This document shows, one piece after another, positions 35,990 to 49,700 of a stretch of 64,000 bases of DNA. How positions within the stretch are numbered: position 1 is the stretch's first letter; each line of letters opens with the position of its first letter. The translations under genes and the position numbers were made by a program. Where the stretch lies: contig CM060175.1 of NCBI GenBank assembly GCA_030549775.1, positions 81,042,245 through 81,106,244 on the forward strand, written 5' to 3'. The notes below the pieces were generated by a model that did no database searches, was not told where the DNA came from, and worked only from the letters and a program-made list of their open reading frames with translations. This DNA is from Tamarix chinensis. Lineage: Eukaryota; Streptophyta; Magnoliopsida; Caryophyllales; Tamaricaceae.

Positions 35990-37735
35990 AGTGTATATCA
36001 CAAACAATTAGACTAAGTTGAATGTTTCGAACTCACTTTATACGGGCACAGTTGTAAGACCATAACAAACCGATATCACGCTAGAGAAAAGTAACGAAAT
36101 GATGGTACGTGCATTGAGGTTTTACAGATAATAACTCAAGCTTGCTTCAATTGCGTTGAGTCAAATTAGGGGTAGCATGCTCGGATACAACATCCTGGAG
36201 CTCCTCTTTCATCGCAGCTATAATCCTCTTCACGTCCACATTATTCTTGATAAGAACAAAAGTTGGCATTGACTCCACTCTCCAATCTTGTGTAATAGCC
36301 TGCAGCTTATCAAATTTAATCTTGATGAACAAGGCTTAATCCTCATTCTTCTCCGCAAGTTCTATGATGACTAGATAAATGAAACGGCATGGCCCACACC
36401 AATTAGCAGAGAAATACGTCGGAACCTATCATGTCATGTATGTTAAGATCTCACTATGGGCCATAGTAAATATGATACACACACACACACACACTTAAAC
36501 ATGACCGCGGTGGGCTTCCTCCCTCGCTCATTGGACCAACTCCTTTATGCCAAAAGGATCAGAAGCATAGATTCTTGGTTGACATATATATTTCAGCAAC
36601 TTGAGAGGGTAGTGAAGGAATAACCACGAACACATTGATGGGAGGGTGACATGAAAGAAAAATTCAATGCGTTGGGAATCTTGGAATAAAACCATCAAAA
36701 TAAATTGCGTAATTATAATGATCACTGTTATTCCAGATGCCCTTTCATTGGCATGGGAATACATGAGCGACAAGCAAGACTCAAGAGTAGCTACCAATTT
36801 GTGATGCCATTACAGAACAAACAAGTAAGTATAAGATTCCAAAAGAGTAGGCTTTAATGTCGGACAAGTCACTTATGACAAGAAAAGATACCCTTCGTTA
36901 ATTTTTGTTATATAAGGGGTAACCATAACTCAAAAACAAATAATTAAGGCTCATTAATAACCTTTAATTATAAATAGAAAGCCATACATTTTAATAAATA
37001 AATAAAATATGTAATATCTCATATCTTTTATCTAGAAATATCCATCCGAAAAGAGAAAAAATACCACCAATAAGTTTCGAGTCTAGTGTATTAGGGTTTT
37101 GAGTTTGGATCTTTAATACTTTTGTATATCATTTTCATTGTATTGTTGATATTTATATTTTATTTTCCCTTTGCCTTTATGGATTCCTATCAATTAACAA
37201 AAAAAAGGATAAAAATACCTTCCACATTAAGTAAAGAAAATATAGATTATCAAAGGCAAAAGTTAAATCTTATGAAGATGATCTTAGTTTTAGAATGTGA
37301 TAATAATCTTATTTGGTATGATCAATTTCCATTTTATGGTAGGAATGATTTTTGTTTTGTTTTAGGCTAGAACAAAACTTTTGTGTTGTTGGGGACGCAA
37401 GGAGCTATATTTGTTATATTCAGAAATCTCAAACAACCCGTATGTACTTATATTTCACAAAATAATCCTATACCCCATGTGCACATACTCCACTAAGTAG
37501 TAAACCAAATAAATTGATGATTTAATTTGTTTCACTAGAGATAAGAAAAATGGATCGTACTCCTTCATATCTAGTTATTTTCCTTGAGAAACTAGAAAAG
37601 GAGTTTAAAGACAATATTATATATGTGATCCCTTTAACACTTTTTTACTAAGTTTCTCAATTAAAAAAATGCTATAGACACGGCCTTGCAATTCCAAAAA
37701 AGAATCATCCTGACTAAACCCATAATTGTTTCCTT
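35984..37735 (-). repeat. Trx-bearing repeat unit, copy 2, right part
   Basis: The unit resumes after LINE-2 and the (TA)n-flanked element. It matches copy A at 6922-8060 and, past the LINE in copy A, 13805-14405. It stops at 37735, where the gypsy LTR begins. Confidence 0.8.
36147..36425 (-). pseudogene. thioredoxin-h-like exon, copy 2, one stop codon
   Basis: After an AG acceptor, the minus-strand frame from 36425 reads YFSANWCGPCRFI, with the redox site WCGPC intact, continues to ELAEKNED and meets TAA at 36338-36336. Beyond it the frame remains open: LFIKIKFDKLQAI, the cis-proline block SMPTFVLIKN and a normal C-terminus with a stop at 36147. Thioredoxins of this type reduce disulfides in target proteins in the cytosol. 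The first exon is not seen here either. The protein differs clearly from copies A and 3, so it is the oldest or most separated copy. One nonsense change breaks it. Confidence 0.85.
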
Positions 37736-39842
37736 TTTTTTGGAGGTGGTAAATCAATTAAGTTGTGACTCATAAAGTTTTGTGAAAATATGGGTGTTTA
37801 GGTATCTTTATTGGTATTTTGGTCATTATGGGCTAAATGTGGAATACTTTATATCTAAATTTGTTAATTAGATTAAAATATATTTATTATAACATATGGA
37901 ATACTTGGAGTAATTATAAGCGACATAAACCAAATATTATGAAAAATAAAATAAAAATAAGACTAGTAACCCTGTAGGCAGGGTCATTATTGAGTGTGTA
38001 AAATGTCGCCTCTATTTTACAATATGATGTTAATAATGATATTTTAATAATTTCTCTTAAATTTTTTGGTTATATAAGTTTTATGGGAGAAATTATATCT
38101 AACTTATGAAATTAGGGTTTGGTAGGGATTTGTAAATAGTAACTCTAGAGATAGGGTTGGTATTGCATGTGTAATATATTGAACTTAGAGCATGATTTTT
38201 ACATATCTTGTCAATAATCACATTTTAGGAAAGTGAATTAAATTTATTATTAAATGACTATTAATAGAGAAGTTATGCTCACCTTGTGAAAATAGGGTTC
38301 TTTTAAGGGAAATATAGTCTTTTTCATAGGGGAATCTTCCAATCTTCATACGGTGCTATGTTTTGAATAATTAAGTTAAGTTTGTATTATGTGTCTTACA
38401 TACTTATATTTGTGTCCACATGATGCTCTTAAGATAGAAAAAAATAATGGCTAAGAAATTATTACTTAAAGTAAAAGATTACGTGAGTCAAAATTGAGGT
38501 GTTGTGTTCATTCCATTGAACGATGATAATGGCTTAGGAGCATTGTTCTTTAATAGGTGCTTTAAAATGTTCTACTAGATTAATAATAGTGCTTAGAAGC
38601 ATGTTACTTGGTAGTTATTGTGTTAAATCTAGTGGACAATAATAGTGGCTCACGGACATTTAACCCTTAAACGTGCTTTGGTCCATTTTGCCAGATTATG
38701 AATAGTGAGGTTCCTAAACTCAACGTAAATAAGAATAAGGATTATGATTTTATCAAATAATGGGTTTTTGGAATAATTTCTTATCTTGCCTCATATTATG
38801 TAAATCTTCATACATGTTTATTCCTTCATATATCCTTATGATATTGTGTAACCTTGTTATGGTTGTATTGTTCCCTTACTCAATACGTATAGTACTAATC
38901 ATCCTTATTATGTGTGTTGCTCAGTCCCATGAGTATATAGCCCAGATATTTTTTGCATGTCAATGAGGATTCCCTGGATGACTTTGTTACTTATGATGCT
39001 CTACTAGGTAAGGAGTAACCGTATTATTTTTGGGGCTTGACATGTATTGTCATGTTATCTAATTTATAGCTTTTTTTACAATACCATTTGGGACTCTTAG
39101 TTCCAATGTATCCTAGATGATGTAGTCCCTTACTCAATACATATAGTACTAACCATCCTTATTATGTATGTTTCTCATTCCCACGAGTATATAGCCTAGA
39201 TAATTTTGTGCAGGTCAGTGAGGACCCCTTGGATGACTTTGTTACTTATGACGCACTACTAGGTGAGGAGTAGCCATATTATTTTTGGGGCTTGACATGT
39301 AGTGTCATGTTCTCCAATTTATAGCTTTTGTTTTAGATACCTTTTGGGACTCTAACCATCCTTACTCAATACATATAGTACTAACCATCCTTATTATGTA
39401 TGTTGCTCATTCCCACGAGTATATAGCCTAGATGATTTTTTTCAGGTCAATGAGGACCCCTTGGATGACTTTGTTACTTATGATGCTCTACTAGGTGAGG
39501 AGTAACCAAATTATTTTTGGGCCTTGACATGTAGTGTTATGTTCTCCAATTTATAGCTTTTGTTTTAGATACCTTTTGGGACTCTTAGTTATAATGTATC
39601 TCTTTGATATTTTTTCGATATTGTACTTAGATTTAATCACAAAACTCTTATCTAAGTTTATGAAGCTCTCTCATTCTTCATTTCTCATGTTTTAATTTTT
39701 TAACTATTTTATCTTATATTCATTATAAAGAAGGTATGCTAAGCCACAGTTATGTCAAGTATAATGTAACACCCAATTATATTGTTATTACACTTCCACT
39801 AAAAATGAAAATTTTTAGTAGTAAATTTTCGAGTGCAATAAG
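37736..39842 (+). repeat. gypsy 5' LTR
   Basis: It matches the 3' LTR from its GGAGGTGG.AAATCAAT motif (37741 versus 56016) to the end region (TTAACTATT.T..CTTATATT, 39698 versus 57396). It ends just before the primer-binding site. The final 70 bp or so (TAGTAGTAAATTTTCGAGTG) are missing from the 3' LTR. The start of the LTR (about 1 kb) is missing here. It also has extra tandem repeats. Confidence 0.75.
38876..39588 (+). repeat. threefold ~230-250 bp tandem repeat in the 5' LTR
   Basis: Units start TTACTCAATACRTATAGTAC at 38876, 39130 and 39362, and end near TTTTGGGACTCTTAG. The 3' LTR has a single unit (57117-57330). The array therefore arose after insertion of the element, or in one LTR only. 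Confidence 0.85.
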
Positions 39843-39843
39843 T

Positions 39844-39861
39844 TGGTATCAAAGCTTAGGT
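39844..39861 (+). promoter_or_regulatory. primer-binding site, initiator tRNA-Met
   Basis: TTGGTATCAAAGCTTAGG lies just after the 5' LTR. Plant elements primed by initiator tRNA-Met carry TGGTATCAGAGC, so there is one mismatch over the 12 bp core. Confidence 0.85.
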
Positions 39862-40086
39862 TTTGATTACTGTACTTGATTTTCAAAATTTTGGTATTAT
39901 AGCGATCCCTTATCTAATTTTAATGGACTATTTCATCTTTGAAAAAATTATTTTTTTGAAACATATATTAATTTTTGAGGGATCGAGAATGAGTTTCCTA
40001 GGCAACCTTTGATTGTGCTTCTATGCAAAATGTCATTAAGTTAGTATTTTATCTTGACAATTTTTCTATCTTGTATCTAGCTAGTC

Positions 40087-41270
40087 ATGGCATTTAATGG
40101 TCTTATCCACCGTTTGGAGGAGACAATTGAGGAATTCATCGAGTTTGTTAGGCGTCCACCACCACCGCCGCCATCTTAGCCTCAACTACCACTACCACCT
40201 CCCCATTACCTATAAGTGGGTATCTGAGAGGACTAGCTTTTAAGGGTCACTAGTCATCACCTTGTAATATACATTGGTGAGGAGAAACTAGTTATCTTGA
40301 AGTGATAAATTCATGATTTAGATCAAAATTTTGAGGTATTCAATTCTCTAATGGCTTTAAAGGTGAGCATACCAACCTTTTTCTTATGGAGAGCAATGGA
40401 TGTATGGTTGGTAGGCTACCTTATATTGGGAGGAGTGTCAATATCTTAGGAGGAACTCAAGCAGTGATCCACATGAATTTTTATTTAAAGAGACTTAATA
40501 GGGAAAATCTTAAGGAGTTAATGCATTTGAACCAGGGGAGCATGTCACTACTAGAGTACCATGCTTGGTTCATGGGAATGTTGATGTTCGCTATAGGTAT
40601 AGTAGCTAGCAAGTCAATAGTGGTCTATTAGTTTGAGTAAGGACCCATTTAAGCATCTAGAGGATGATGGATATTGTGGCTTTCTAGGACTTGGATATGT
40701 TATATAAGCACATATGTGTTGCCGCTACAATATTTTAAGAGTAAGCATCCTTTGTGGGCAAGAGGAAGCCAGAGACACAAGGTTTCTGTGATCAAATTAA
40801 ATTTCGAGGAGCCAAACCTTCAAGTTGTTAGCCTAGGGGTTATATAGGTTGTCATATTAGGCATTTAGAGACTCTAAGACACTTTTTTTTATAACTTTTG
40901 TAGTTGAGATTATCAAACATGAGACTATCAAGGTGTATTTGTTTAGTGTCAAGTTTACTATTAGTTGGATCACCAATTCTACAATTGTCAGCAGTGGAAG
41001 GTTAGGTTTCAATGACAAGGATAACTTATACCCCAAAAATAGATATACCAGTAATGGACTTTCTAGCCACATCAACAATCGGAGAGGGCACTTACCTTAA
41101 CAATTATACAACCTAGGGAGGCCAAGGGGAGACCACAAGGGTCCCGCCTATTTCAAGAGAGTATCATGGAGGATACCATAGAGGAAATTCAAGAGAGAAC
41201 CTGAATATCATATACTAGGTAGAGGCTGATCGATAGTTAGATATGATCACTGGTACATTTTTCCTTCCTT
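40087..41270 (+). pseudogene. gypsy gag, decayed
   Basis: The frame opens at the ATG at 40087 (MAFNGLIHRLEETIEEFIEF), followed by a proline run and a stop near 40178. The open frame at 40386-40631 holds the central retrotransposon gag block, ending LKELMHLNQGSMSLLEYHAW. The zinc knuckle expected near 40790-40870 is not intact. The gag protein would form the particle around the element RNA. Stops and frame shifts rule out function. Confidence 0.75.
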
Positions 41271-41389
41271 TTTATTACTAGTATATATGTTATTTGATTT
41301 AGTGCATCTTTATTGTTTGTATCTACTAATTTTATTGCCAGATCTACTTTATCTCCATATGCTAGTGTGTATTTATCTGTTGACCTTTT

Positions 41390-43873
41390 GTGGATAAACT
41401 AGATTTTGCTAGGCTCTACTCGAATATGTCTTTAGAGATAGATAAGATAGACTTCCTAGTGGACTTGGTAGTGATAGACCAATGGGACTTTGATGCGATC
41501 CTTGGGATTGATATGTTAGGGAGATATCGAGGGGTGACAAATTATGCATAGGAGTGAGTAATGTTGTGGGAAACTCAGGGTGCTAGGGTCTCTTATGATA
41601 GATTTAATCATAGGCCTATGATGAAGGTTACATCTGCCCATACACTATATTCATTGTTGCAAAGAGGTTACCCTATATGTCTGTGTAGACTTTAGGAGCT
41701 ATACAAGGATGTATCATCATTGGAGGATATTTTGGTTGCTTAGGACATTTTGGATATATTTCTAGAAGAGATACTAGATATGTTGTCAGTATATAAGATA
41801 TATTTCACTATCAAGCTTGTATCAAGGCTTAGCCAGTTTTGAAGACACCCTATGGAATGGTGCTAATAGAGTTGTGGGACTTAAAGTCACAGATAGAGGA
41901 GTTAGTGGCTCATAAGTACATTCGTCTAAGTGTTTCTTAATGGGTAGCAACAGTTCTCTTTAGAAAGAAGGAGGGTGGGAGTCTTCATTTGTGTATAGAT
42001 TATTGAAGTATGAACTAGTTGATTGTGAATAAATTAGATATGCTTCCTAAGATCGATGATCTATTCGACCAGCTTTGGGGTGCTAAGATCTTCTCGAAGA
42101 TTGATTTGAGGTCATGTTATTACTAGCAACACATTGTTGAGGGATAAATCATGAAAATAAACTTTAGGACATGATTTAGGCATTATGAGTTCATGGTGAT
42201 GCCCTTTGAGATCACCAATGTGCCTACATTATTTATCGATTTCATGATGAGGATCTTTCGTCCATTTCTTGACTATTTTGTGATGGTGTTCATAGAAAAC
42301 TTTTTGGGATACTTTCAAAGTAGCGATAACCATGAGCAGCATCTTCACTCTATTTATCATTCTTTAAATAGAACAAGGTGTGTGTCAAACTCTCCAACTA
42401 TAGGTTACAGCTTTAAGAGGTTATACTTTGGGACATGTGGTGTCAACAGGAGTTGTCATTGTAGATTCGATAAAGATTGTAGTTGTCATCGAGTGTAAGA
42501 CACCACTAACGCTCTAGAGGTTCATTTCTTCCTAGCTTTTGTTAGGTACTATAGGCATTTTTTCATGACTTCTAAAAGGTAGATTACCCCTTGAAAAACC
42601 TTCTAAAGAAGGCTACCATATTTCAATGGGATGATGCATGTGAGTGTGCATTCCAGGAGATGAAGTGGCATCTAACTATAACACTAGTTTTAACTTTACC
42701 ATTAGGATTAGATGGGTTTGAAGTTGATAATGTTGCATTAAAGCACAAATTGGGTTGTGTACTAATGCATTATGGTGAGATATTCACTTATGCTTCTTAT
42801 CTATTGAAGCAACATGAGCAAAAATACCTGACGTATGATTTGTCTTACCGCAGTCATCTTTATGCTAAAAATTTATAGGAATGATCTCTATAGAACATAG
42901 TGCAGATCCTTCAAAGTCCATAAGAGCCTCAAGTATATCTTCACTAAGAAGGAGTTGAATGTAAGGCAGAGTAGATGGATAGAGTTGGAGAAGGATGGTG
43001 ATATCAAGTTAACCTACCATAAAGGTAAGGCTAACTTTATTGCAGATGCCATGAGTAGGAGGAAATCATACTCCGTGAGTTCTTTTGTGGTGGCTAATTG
43101 GTTGCTATAGGAACTTAATAAGATGAGGATAGAGCCAATTCAACAAATTTATTTAGAGGTATAGATGAGTGCTTTGATGATTACATCGACTATTTTTTTA
43201 TGATATACAAGATAGGAAATTTTGGGATGTTAACCGCGAGAGGATTTAGTAAAAGATACATAATGGTTGAGCTAAGGGCTTTTGGATTCATGAGGATAAT
43301 AGCATTCACTTTAACTATCATTGGTGTGTACCCTAGAGTTGTGCTGATTTGAAGTATTATATTTTGGAGGAGGATTACTATACTCTAAATTTTGTTCACC
43401 TAGGAGGAAATAAGTTTTACAAGAACCTTTGGCAAATTTATTAGTAGTCTCATATAAATTAAGAGGTAGTGGATTTTGTGTTATGATGTTTGACTTATTA
43501 GAAGGCCAAGATAGAGCACCACATACCTATAGAATTGGTCTAGAATTTGGATATTCCAAGATGGAAGTGAGACTCCATCACCATAGATTTTGTGAGTGGA
43601 CTATCGAGGACTCACAGAGGGTGCAATATGATTTGGGTCATTATCAATCAATTGACTAAATCAGAAGTTTTTATACTAATGAGATAGGCCTGGAGCATGG
43701 GCCACTTAGTTGATGCTTATATGAGGTATTTGATGAGCAACCATGGTACACCTACCAACATATTATCCGATAGGGATTCAAGATTTCTCTCGTACTTCTA
43801 GGGGAAGATGCAAGAGGTTATGGGCATGAAGTTGATGATGAGTACTACCTTTCCCCCAGCTACAAATGGGTAG
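41390..43873 (+). pseudogene. gypsy pol (protease, RT, RNase H, integrase N-part), decayed
   Basis: After a protease remnant (ILGIDMLG near 41500), the reverse transcriptase is recognisable at 41850-42500: [43 protein letters not shown], then FIENFLGY at about 42289-42312. The catalytic pair of the FIDD-type motif is changed to EN. RNase H follows at 42590-43080 (WDDACECAFQEMK, KSLKYIFTKKELN, GKANFIADAMSR). The integrase core starts near 43380 with DFVSGLSRT and ILSDRDSRF, and is cut at 43873 by an LTR insertion. Many in-frame stops are present. Domain order RT-RNase H-integrase places it in Ty3/gypsy. Confidence 0.85.
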
Positions 43874-43956
43874 TGTAACACCAACAAATTTTAGGGCTTA
43901 AAATCCTTATTTTAAATAATTAATTGCATAAGCTAAAAAAAATGTAGGGGTGTTAT

Positions 43957-44013
43957 GCTGCATCTAATATAAAAATGCACTCCCTATACCTATCTACGTT
44001 AGGTATAAGGCAA
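43957..44013. repeat. diverged hairpin motif of the LTR
   Basis: CATCTAATATAAAAATGCAC and, after a short gap, CCTATCTACGTTAGGTATAA are a weakened version of the inverted repeat at 23848-23894. Confidence 0.45.
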
Positions 44014-45506
44014 AAGTAACCTAGTATATAGGAATCAAGTGTGGGAAGCACTTAATTCCACCACGGTACATGTTACAAAATGAAAACTAAGGACTATTAG
44101 TCCATAGAGAGATAAAGATATCTAGATAACATAACCTATACCAATTTAATTATGCACTCACCGAAGAGAAGTACAATAAAAGTAGTAATCAAGAGTCACC
44201 TACGTAATCAGTAAGGTTACAGTAAATTCATAAAAAGGTTACACAAAATACATAAGATCATATAGAACAATATTTGTGCATAATAATAAACATAATATGA
44301 TGTAAGATATAAATGATTATGGAAGCCCATTATTATATATAATCATAATCCATATTCTTATTTAAATTGAGTTAAGGGACCTTACTATTCTTAATCCGGT
44401 GGAATCCACTGAAACAACTTTTAAGGAAAATGCTCCTAGGACACTATTATATTTTGGTGGAATGAACCTAACATATATAAGGAAAAAAAGCTCCTAAGAA
44501 ATATTATTTAACAAGTGGAACAATTTAAAGGACCTCTCAGGGTAAAATGCTCTAGAACCACTATTATCATCTAGTGGAATGGACATAATACCTCATTCCT
44601 AACTCACATAATTTTTTAAGTTAATTGATTAATTTATTATTCAATAGTATATATCTCATATCATATTATTTTCTATGCTAAGCTTATAAATCCCACTATT
44701 CTTAATTTGGTAGAACTAATTGAAGCAGTTCTCAAGGCAACAAATTCCATACTCATTATTATTGTCTGGTGAAACGGACTCAACATATGCCAATACATCA
44801 TGTTCTAACCACTATTCTTAAACCAATGGAATAGTCTGAAGTATCTCTCAGGAAAAAATATACCTTGGTTACTATTATCATCTGGTGGAATAGACACAAC
44901 ACCTTAGCCCTAGCTCATATAATCTTTCACTTTAAATTAATATTGTTGTCTTTATCAAAATCCTCCTGCAAAAATCATATAGCTATTAATAAAATAGAAA
45001 TTATACTTAACGTGATTTTTTAAAGCATATTAAACATAACAACACAAAGTTCGAGACATGCCTAAAGGAAAAGGTTATATCTCCCCTAAGAAAGCCCTAA
45101 TACTACAAAGTGAGCATAATTTCTCCTATAAATCTCATTTAACCACAAATTTGATATGAATTCCTAGAATATGATAATTGATGAGATATCATAAAAATCA
45201 TGGTCTAACTCTAACATCTTACACATGTGATAATGACCCCGACTCAAGGGTTACTATTTTTAATTTAAACCATTTTCTCACTTTCTTTGACTTAGGTCAT
45301 TTATAATTTATCCAAATATTCCACATAATATATTTAGCATATTTTGACCTAATAAAAATTTAAAATACCAAGGATTCTATACTTAACTTATATTTACCAA
45401 ATTACCCCTAATATAGTTAAAATACGTATATTTTCACAAAAACCTTATGAATCCCAATATGAATGATTTTTCAGCCTCCCACTCATATCCTCGTAAAATT
45501 ATATAA

Positions 45507-45529
45507 CCACACACACACACACACACATA

Positions 45530-45568
<39 letters not shown>
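45507..45568. repeat. (CA)n(GT)n(AT)n compound microsatellite
   Basis: A CA run joins through ATAT to a GT run and then an AT run. The CA and GT parts are complementary, so the tract can fold into a hairpin. Confidence 0.95.
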
Positions 45569-45999
45569 CCCAATTTATATATCAACTCGTGCCATCCTTT
45601 GTGGTTTGGAAAATAGGTTTAACCAACAATATGCACAATCGCTTACTTTCACACTTTTTCATTATCTAGCAAAACATATCATATAAAAAAATTATCATAA
45701 TAATATTATCCAATTAACAATACCAAACATGATATCACATACAAATATACACACTGCACATAAAATTTCTAGCTACGATATGTATCCTTACCAAAGGCAC
45801 CTTTTGTCTCTAAGCGCGTATGATCTAAATATCCTAATGAATGTATGTATTCTACATATTTTATTCCTTTTTAATCTTCTATTTTGGTATTTTATCTGAA
45901 CAATATATGAGCCTCATTATAATTTTGTACTTAAGTGATATTAATCTTACATATGTAATTATTTGAGCTAAAATGATAAAACAAATTAACGGGCTTAAA

Positions 46000-46480
46000 T
46001 TATGAGATAATTTATTTTCTCCTTTAATTTTATTTTGTTTGTTAAATTAAAAAAAAAGAATATGTTACAACATGCCATCCAATTAAAGAAATAAAGTGGG
46101 ACACACCTATTAAGAAAGAAAAAAGAAGGTTGGCACAAGGGACTAAGGAATGGGGCAAGAAGAGATGGTGCCAAAAGGGGAAAAAATAGGTAAACGGAGG
46201 AAAAATAAAAGAGAGGCGTAGAGGGATAGTAGAAGAAGGCAGGTGACGATAACAAAAAAGGGAAAAAAGAGAGGAAAAGTGATGATAGCATAGAAAAAAA
46301 AAGAGGGCAAGCAATGCAGAAAGGAAATAAAGAAGAGAAATGAGAGGTAGAGGTGAGAGAAGAGAGAGAAATATTGGGTATAAATAAAGGGAGAAATAGA
46401 CATGGAAGAGGAGATATAGAGAAGAGGCAATGGGCATAAGAGAGAGAGAAAAAGTTATCGAAACCAAAGAAGAGAAATTT
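46000..46480. other. purine-rich tract in LTR
   Basis: Almost only A and G on the plus strand. Long open frames on the minus strand are a result of this composition (runs of S, F, L, P) and show no domain. Confidence 0.7.
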
Positions 46481-46701
46481 TTGAATGAAGAACATCCAAT
46501 CTTTCATTGAATTAAATTACTAAATTTTTCATCCTTACTTATTATCATTTCTTTCATTCTATATTTATGATATATTATTTTTTGTAATTTATTTACTTAC
46601 TATGATTGGGTAAATAATTTATTATGGAGAATAAATTAAATCCCTATACTATGAGTTGAGATATAATAACAATTTTATTTTTTTCATGGGATTTTTCGTG
46701 G

Positions 46702-49700
46702 ACTACTGTAACACCCTAAAATCACGACTTAAACATTTTGTTTAAATTTTGCTTTGAGGAAGCGGAAATTAAAGAACTGTGGTGTTACCTCCACGCTTGA
46801 CATAAGTCCGGTCTCCTCACCATCCTTACGTCAAGTGCTAAGTCTTAAAACAAGTCAAACCAAAAAAAGATAAGAGAAGTACAATAAGTCCGGGCTCCTC
46901 ACCATCCATGACAAATGACTGTTTAGGTAACTAAGTAGCCAACCATTTAGAAAATAACAAAAGAGTACACAAAAGTCATTAATGGTCTGCCTTACACTCT
47001 TACGGTCCATCAAAGTTAAAAGGAAAAGGGGAAAAAGGGCGGGGTCCACTCGCTCCCTAAATCTACCTATTCGCGCGGATGACGACAAAGCTCGCCAAGG
47101 AAGCCACACGACATAACACTCTCTCATACTAAACCTCAGAACTCAAGACCTTAAATATGTGTACTCCCTATAAGGTGTATAGAATACCTATAGAGAAGAA
47201 GTGAGCCCCTTGAACTGAAGGCCCAAACTATGCACTCGGCGGCCAAGTCCGAGGCACGAAATTCCTTTCCAACTCGAGTCTTTCTCTTTAAGTACTTATT
47301 GTATTATGAAATTCCAGGCTATTATTTTCTTTTAGAATGTCATAATTCACAAATTTCAACTTAGTCAACAATCAACAAACAACGTCACATCCAAAGACCA
47401 CGAGATTGCAACCATTCCAAGCCAACACGGCCTAGGATTAGGCATTATGCCATAGCCTGAATAATTATTCGATTCAATGTTCAAACCAATTGTCCAATTA
47501 TTCCCAACATTATTTTAAGGCCAACCCTTAATTCAACTAGTCCAATTATCCACTTTGGAACACCTTTTTGCTTTAATGACCAAAATATCCCTCAACCTAT
47601 AAATACCATGTTTTCCTTCACTTTTATTATCAAGTTACTTATATAAGCTATTTGTCATGAAACACTAGCATAAAATAACTAATGATACTTTACATTCGAT
47701 AATTTCTTCGGTACTACTAAGGACCATATTATCCCTAACCATTTATCATACATAGTACACGTAAACACTATTAGCATGCATTTCTAATATCTCATAAATT
47801 CAAACGATTTCCTCAAATAAATCTCAAATACAATCATGGTATATAAAACTACATTATACCTTGAACAAACTCATCTCATCTTACTAGCATAAATCCAAGT
47901 TCATTATCATTAGCATACAATTCTTCATATTTTATAATATTACTTAGGCATATAAAAAGGTTGCATGATAACACATATTACTTTACACATCATTATATTC
48001 ATATAGGAATGAACTATAACATGCTCCCATATAGAACTACATTTTACCTTAAACATACTCATCTCATTTTACTAGCATAATTCAAGTTCGTTACTATTAA
48101 CATATACTTCATCAAATTTTAGAATATTACTTAGGCATATGAAAAGATTGCATGATAACACGTGTTAATTTTCACATCATGATATTCATGTAGAAAATAA
48201 CTACAACATGCTCCCATTTCCCACAAACATATAATAATTTGATATCTTCATCCTATCATGATTTTATCCTAGAAAACTAGCCTATCATTTTCACATAAAA
48301 ATTCTACCATCTACAGATTCGTTGGGTTTACCTTGAGCTAAGAAATATTAACACCACGAGCTTCTTCCACAAATACCCTAGGTGGGGTTGAGATTATCTA
48401 GAAATGAATACACCATTCAAACTACGAGTGTTAATATTTATGCTAATTAAAATAATCAAAAGATAATCTATATAAGCTAATACTTGAAAAACGATTAGGG
48501 AAAATAAACAAGGCAGCCAGTGCATGAATTTAAGCACCAAACCCACCGAAAGATAGAATAATTAAGTTGGAGAAGAAAAATGGCTGCTTGGGGAGGTGAA
48601 ATAAAATGCAAATGCTAGATTATTTTGAGGCTAAATTTCGGTGAAGGGGAGGGGAAGTTTGGGGCTGCAACTAAATTTTTGTTGCTGGAATTTAGGGAAG
48701 GGAAAGAGAGGGATGCAAGTGGAAAATTAGAGGGCTTAAAGGGATAGGAAAGGAGGTTGTTTTCTGCAGATTGGGATTTAATAAAATGGAGGGGAAAGAA
48801 GGGGGGAAAAGAATGTTGCGTGGGTTAGAAGCTAAGGGCTACAGGTGGGTTATTTTTAGGGGGTGAGGGTGTCGACGGGCTGCATGGGGATGGGGGCCTG
48901 CAAGGGCAGGTTGAAGCATGGATAAGGGAAGGGAATGGAGGGGTATATGGCTAGAAAGGTGGGGTAGGTGTACAGGTTGAGAGGAGGGAAAGATAGGGGC
49001 TGCAAGTTGAGGGAAGGCTGGGTTACGTGCACCATGGCTGCAAGTTGCTGGATGATGTGATGGAGGATGGCTGGGGTTATGGGCTTCGGTTTTGCAGGGT
49101 GTAGAGGCATGGGAAAGGAGGGAAAATGGAGGGGTAGATTGCTAGAAAAGTTGGGTAGGTGTGCAGGTTGAGAGGAGGGGAGTTTGAGGGCTGCTACTTG
49201 GTGGGAGGGCTGATTTACGTGGGTTTTATGGTTGCATGTGGAGGGGTGACGTGATGGAGGGTGGCTGGGATTTTTGCAGGTGGAATGGCATGGGAAAGGA
49301 GGAGAGTGGGTAGGGTGATGGGCTGCTACTAGGGGAGGGGAATGGCTGCAAAGTTAGTGGGTAAGATAGGTAGGAGTGTAGGGTATGGGCAAAACGTGTT
49401 CAAGTATGGGAAAAAGGTGGCAAGTATGGGAGAAAGGTGGTAGCTAGCTGCATGGGAGGGTTAAGGTGTGACAGGTTGGAGGAGTTTAGGCTGAAATTTA
49501 GAGTGGGAAAAAGATGGGGATTGGTTACAATTTAATTAGCAAAAACATTTCAAGGTATTAGGCTTTTAAGAGTATGGTTACTAAGGAAAAATCCTACCTA
49601 TTCAAGGTTTTATTTTCACCATTATTCTCACTAATAATTATCATAATCAATATTATTATTATTAGTGTTATCACTACCACTCCTTATTATCATAATTATT

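Noticed and set aside
45995..46507. 170-codon hydrophobic minus-strand frame that resembles a membrane protein
   Set aside because: The F/S/L/P richness is the complement of a purine tract; it has no homologous pattern and lies inside an LTR block.
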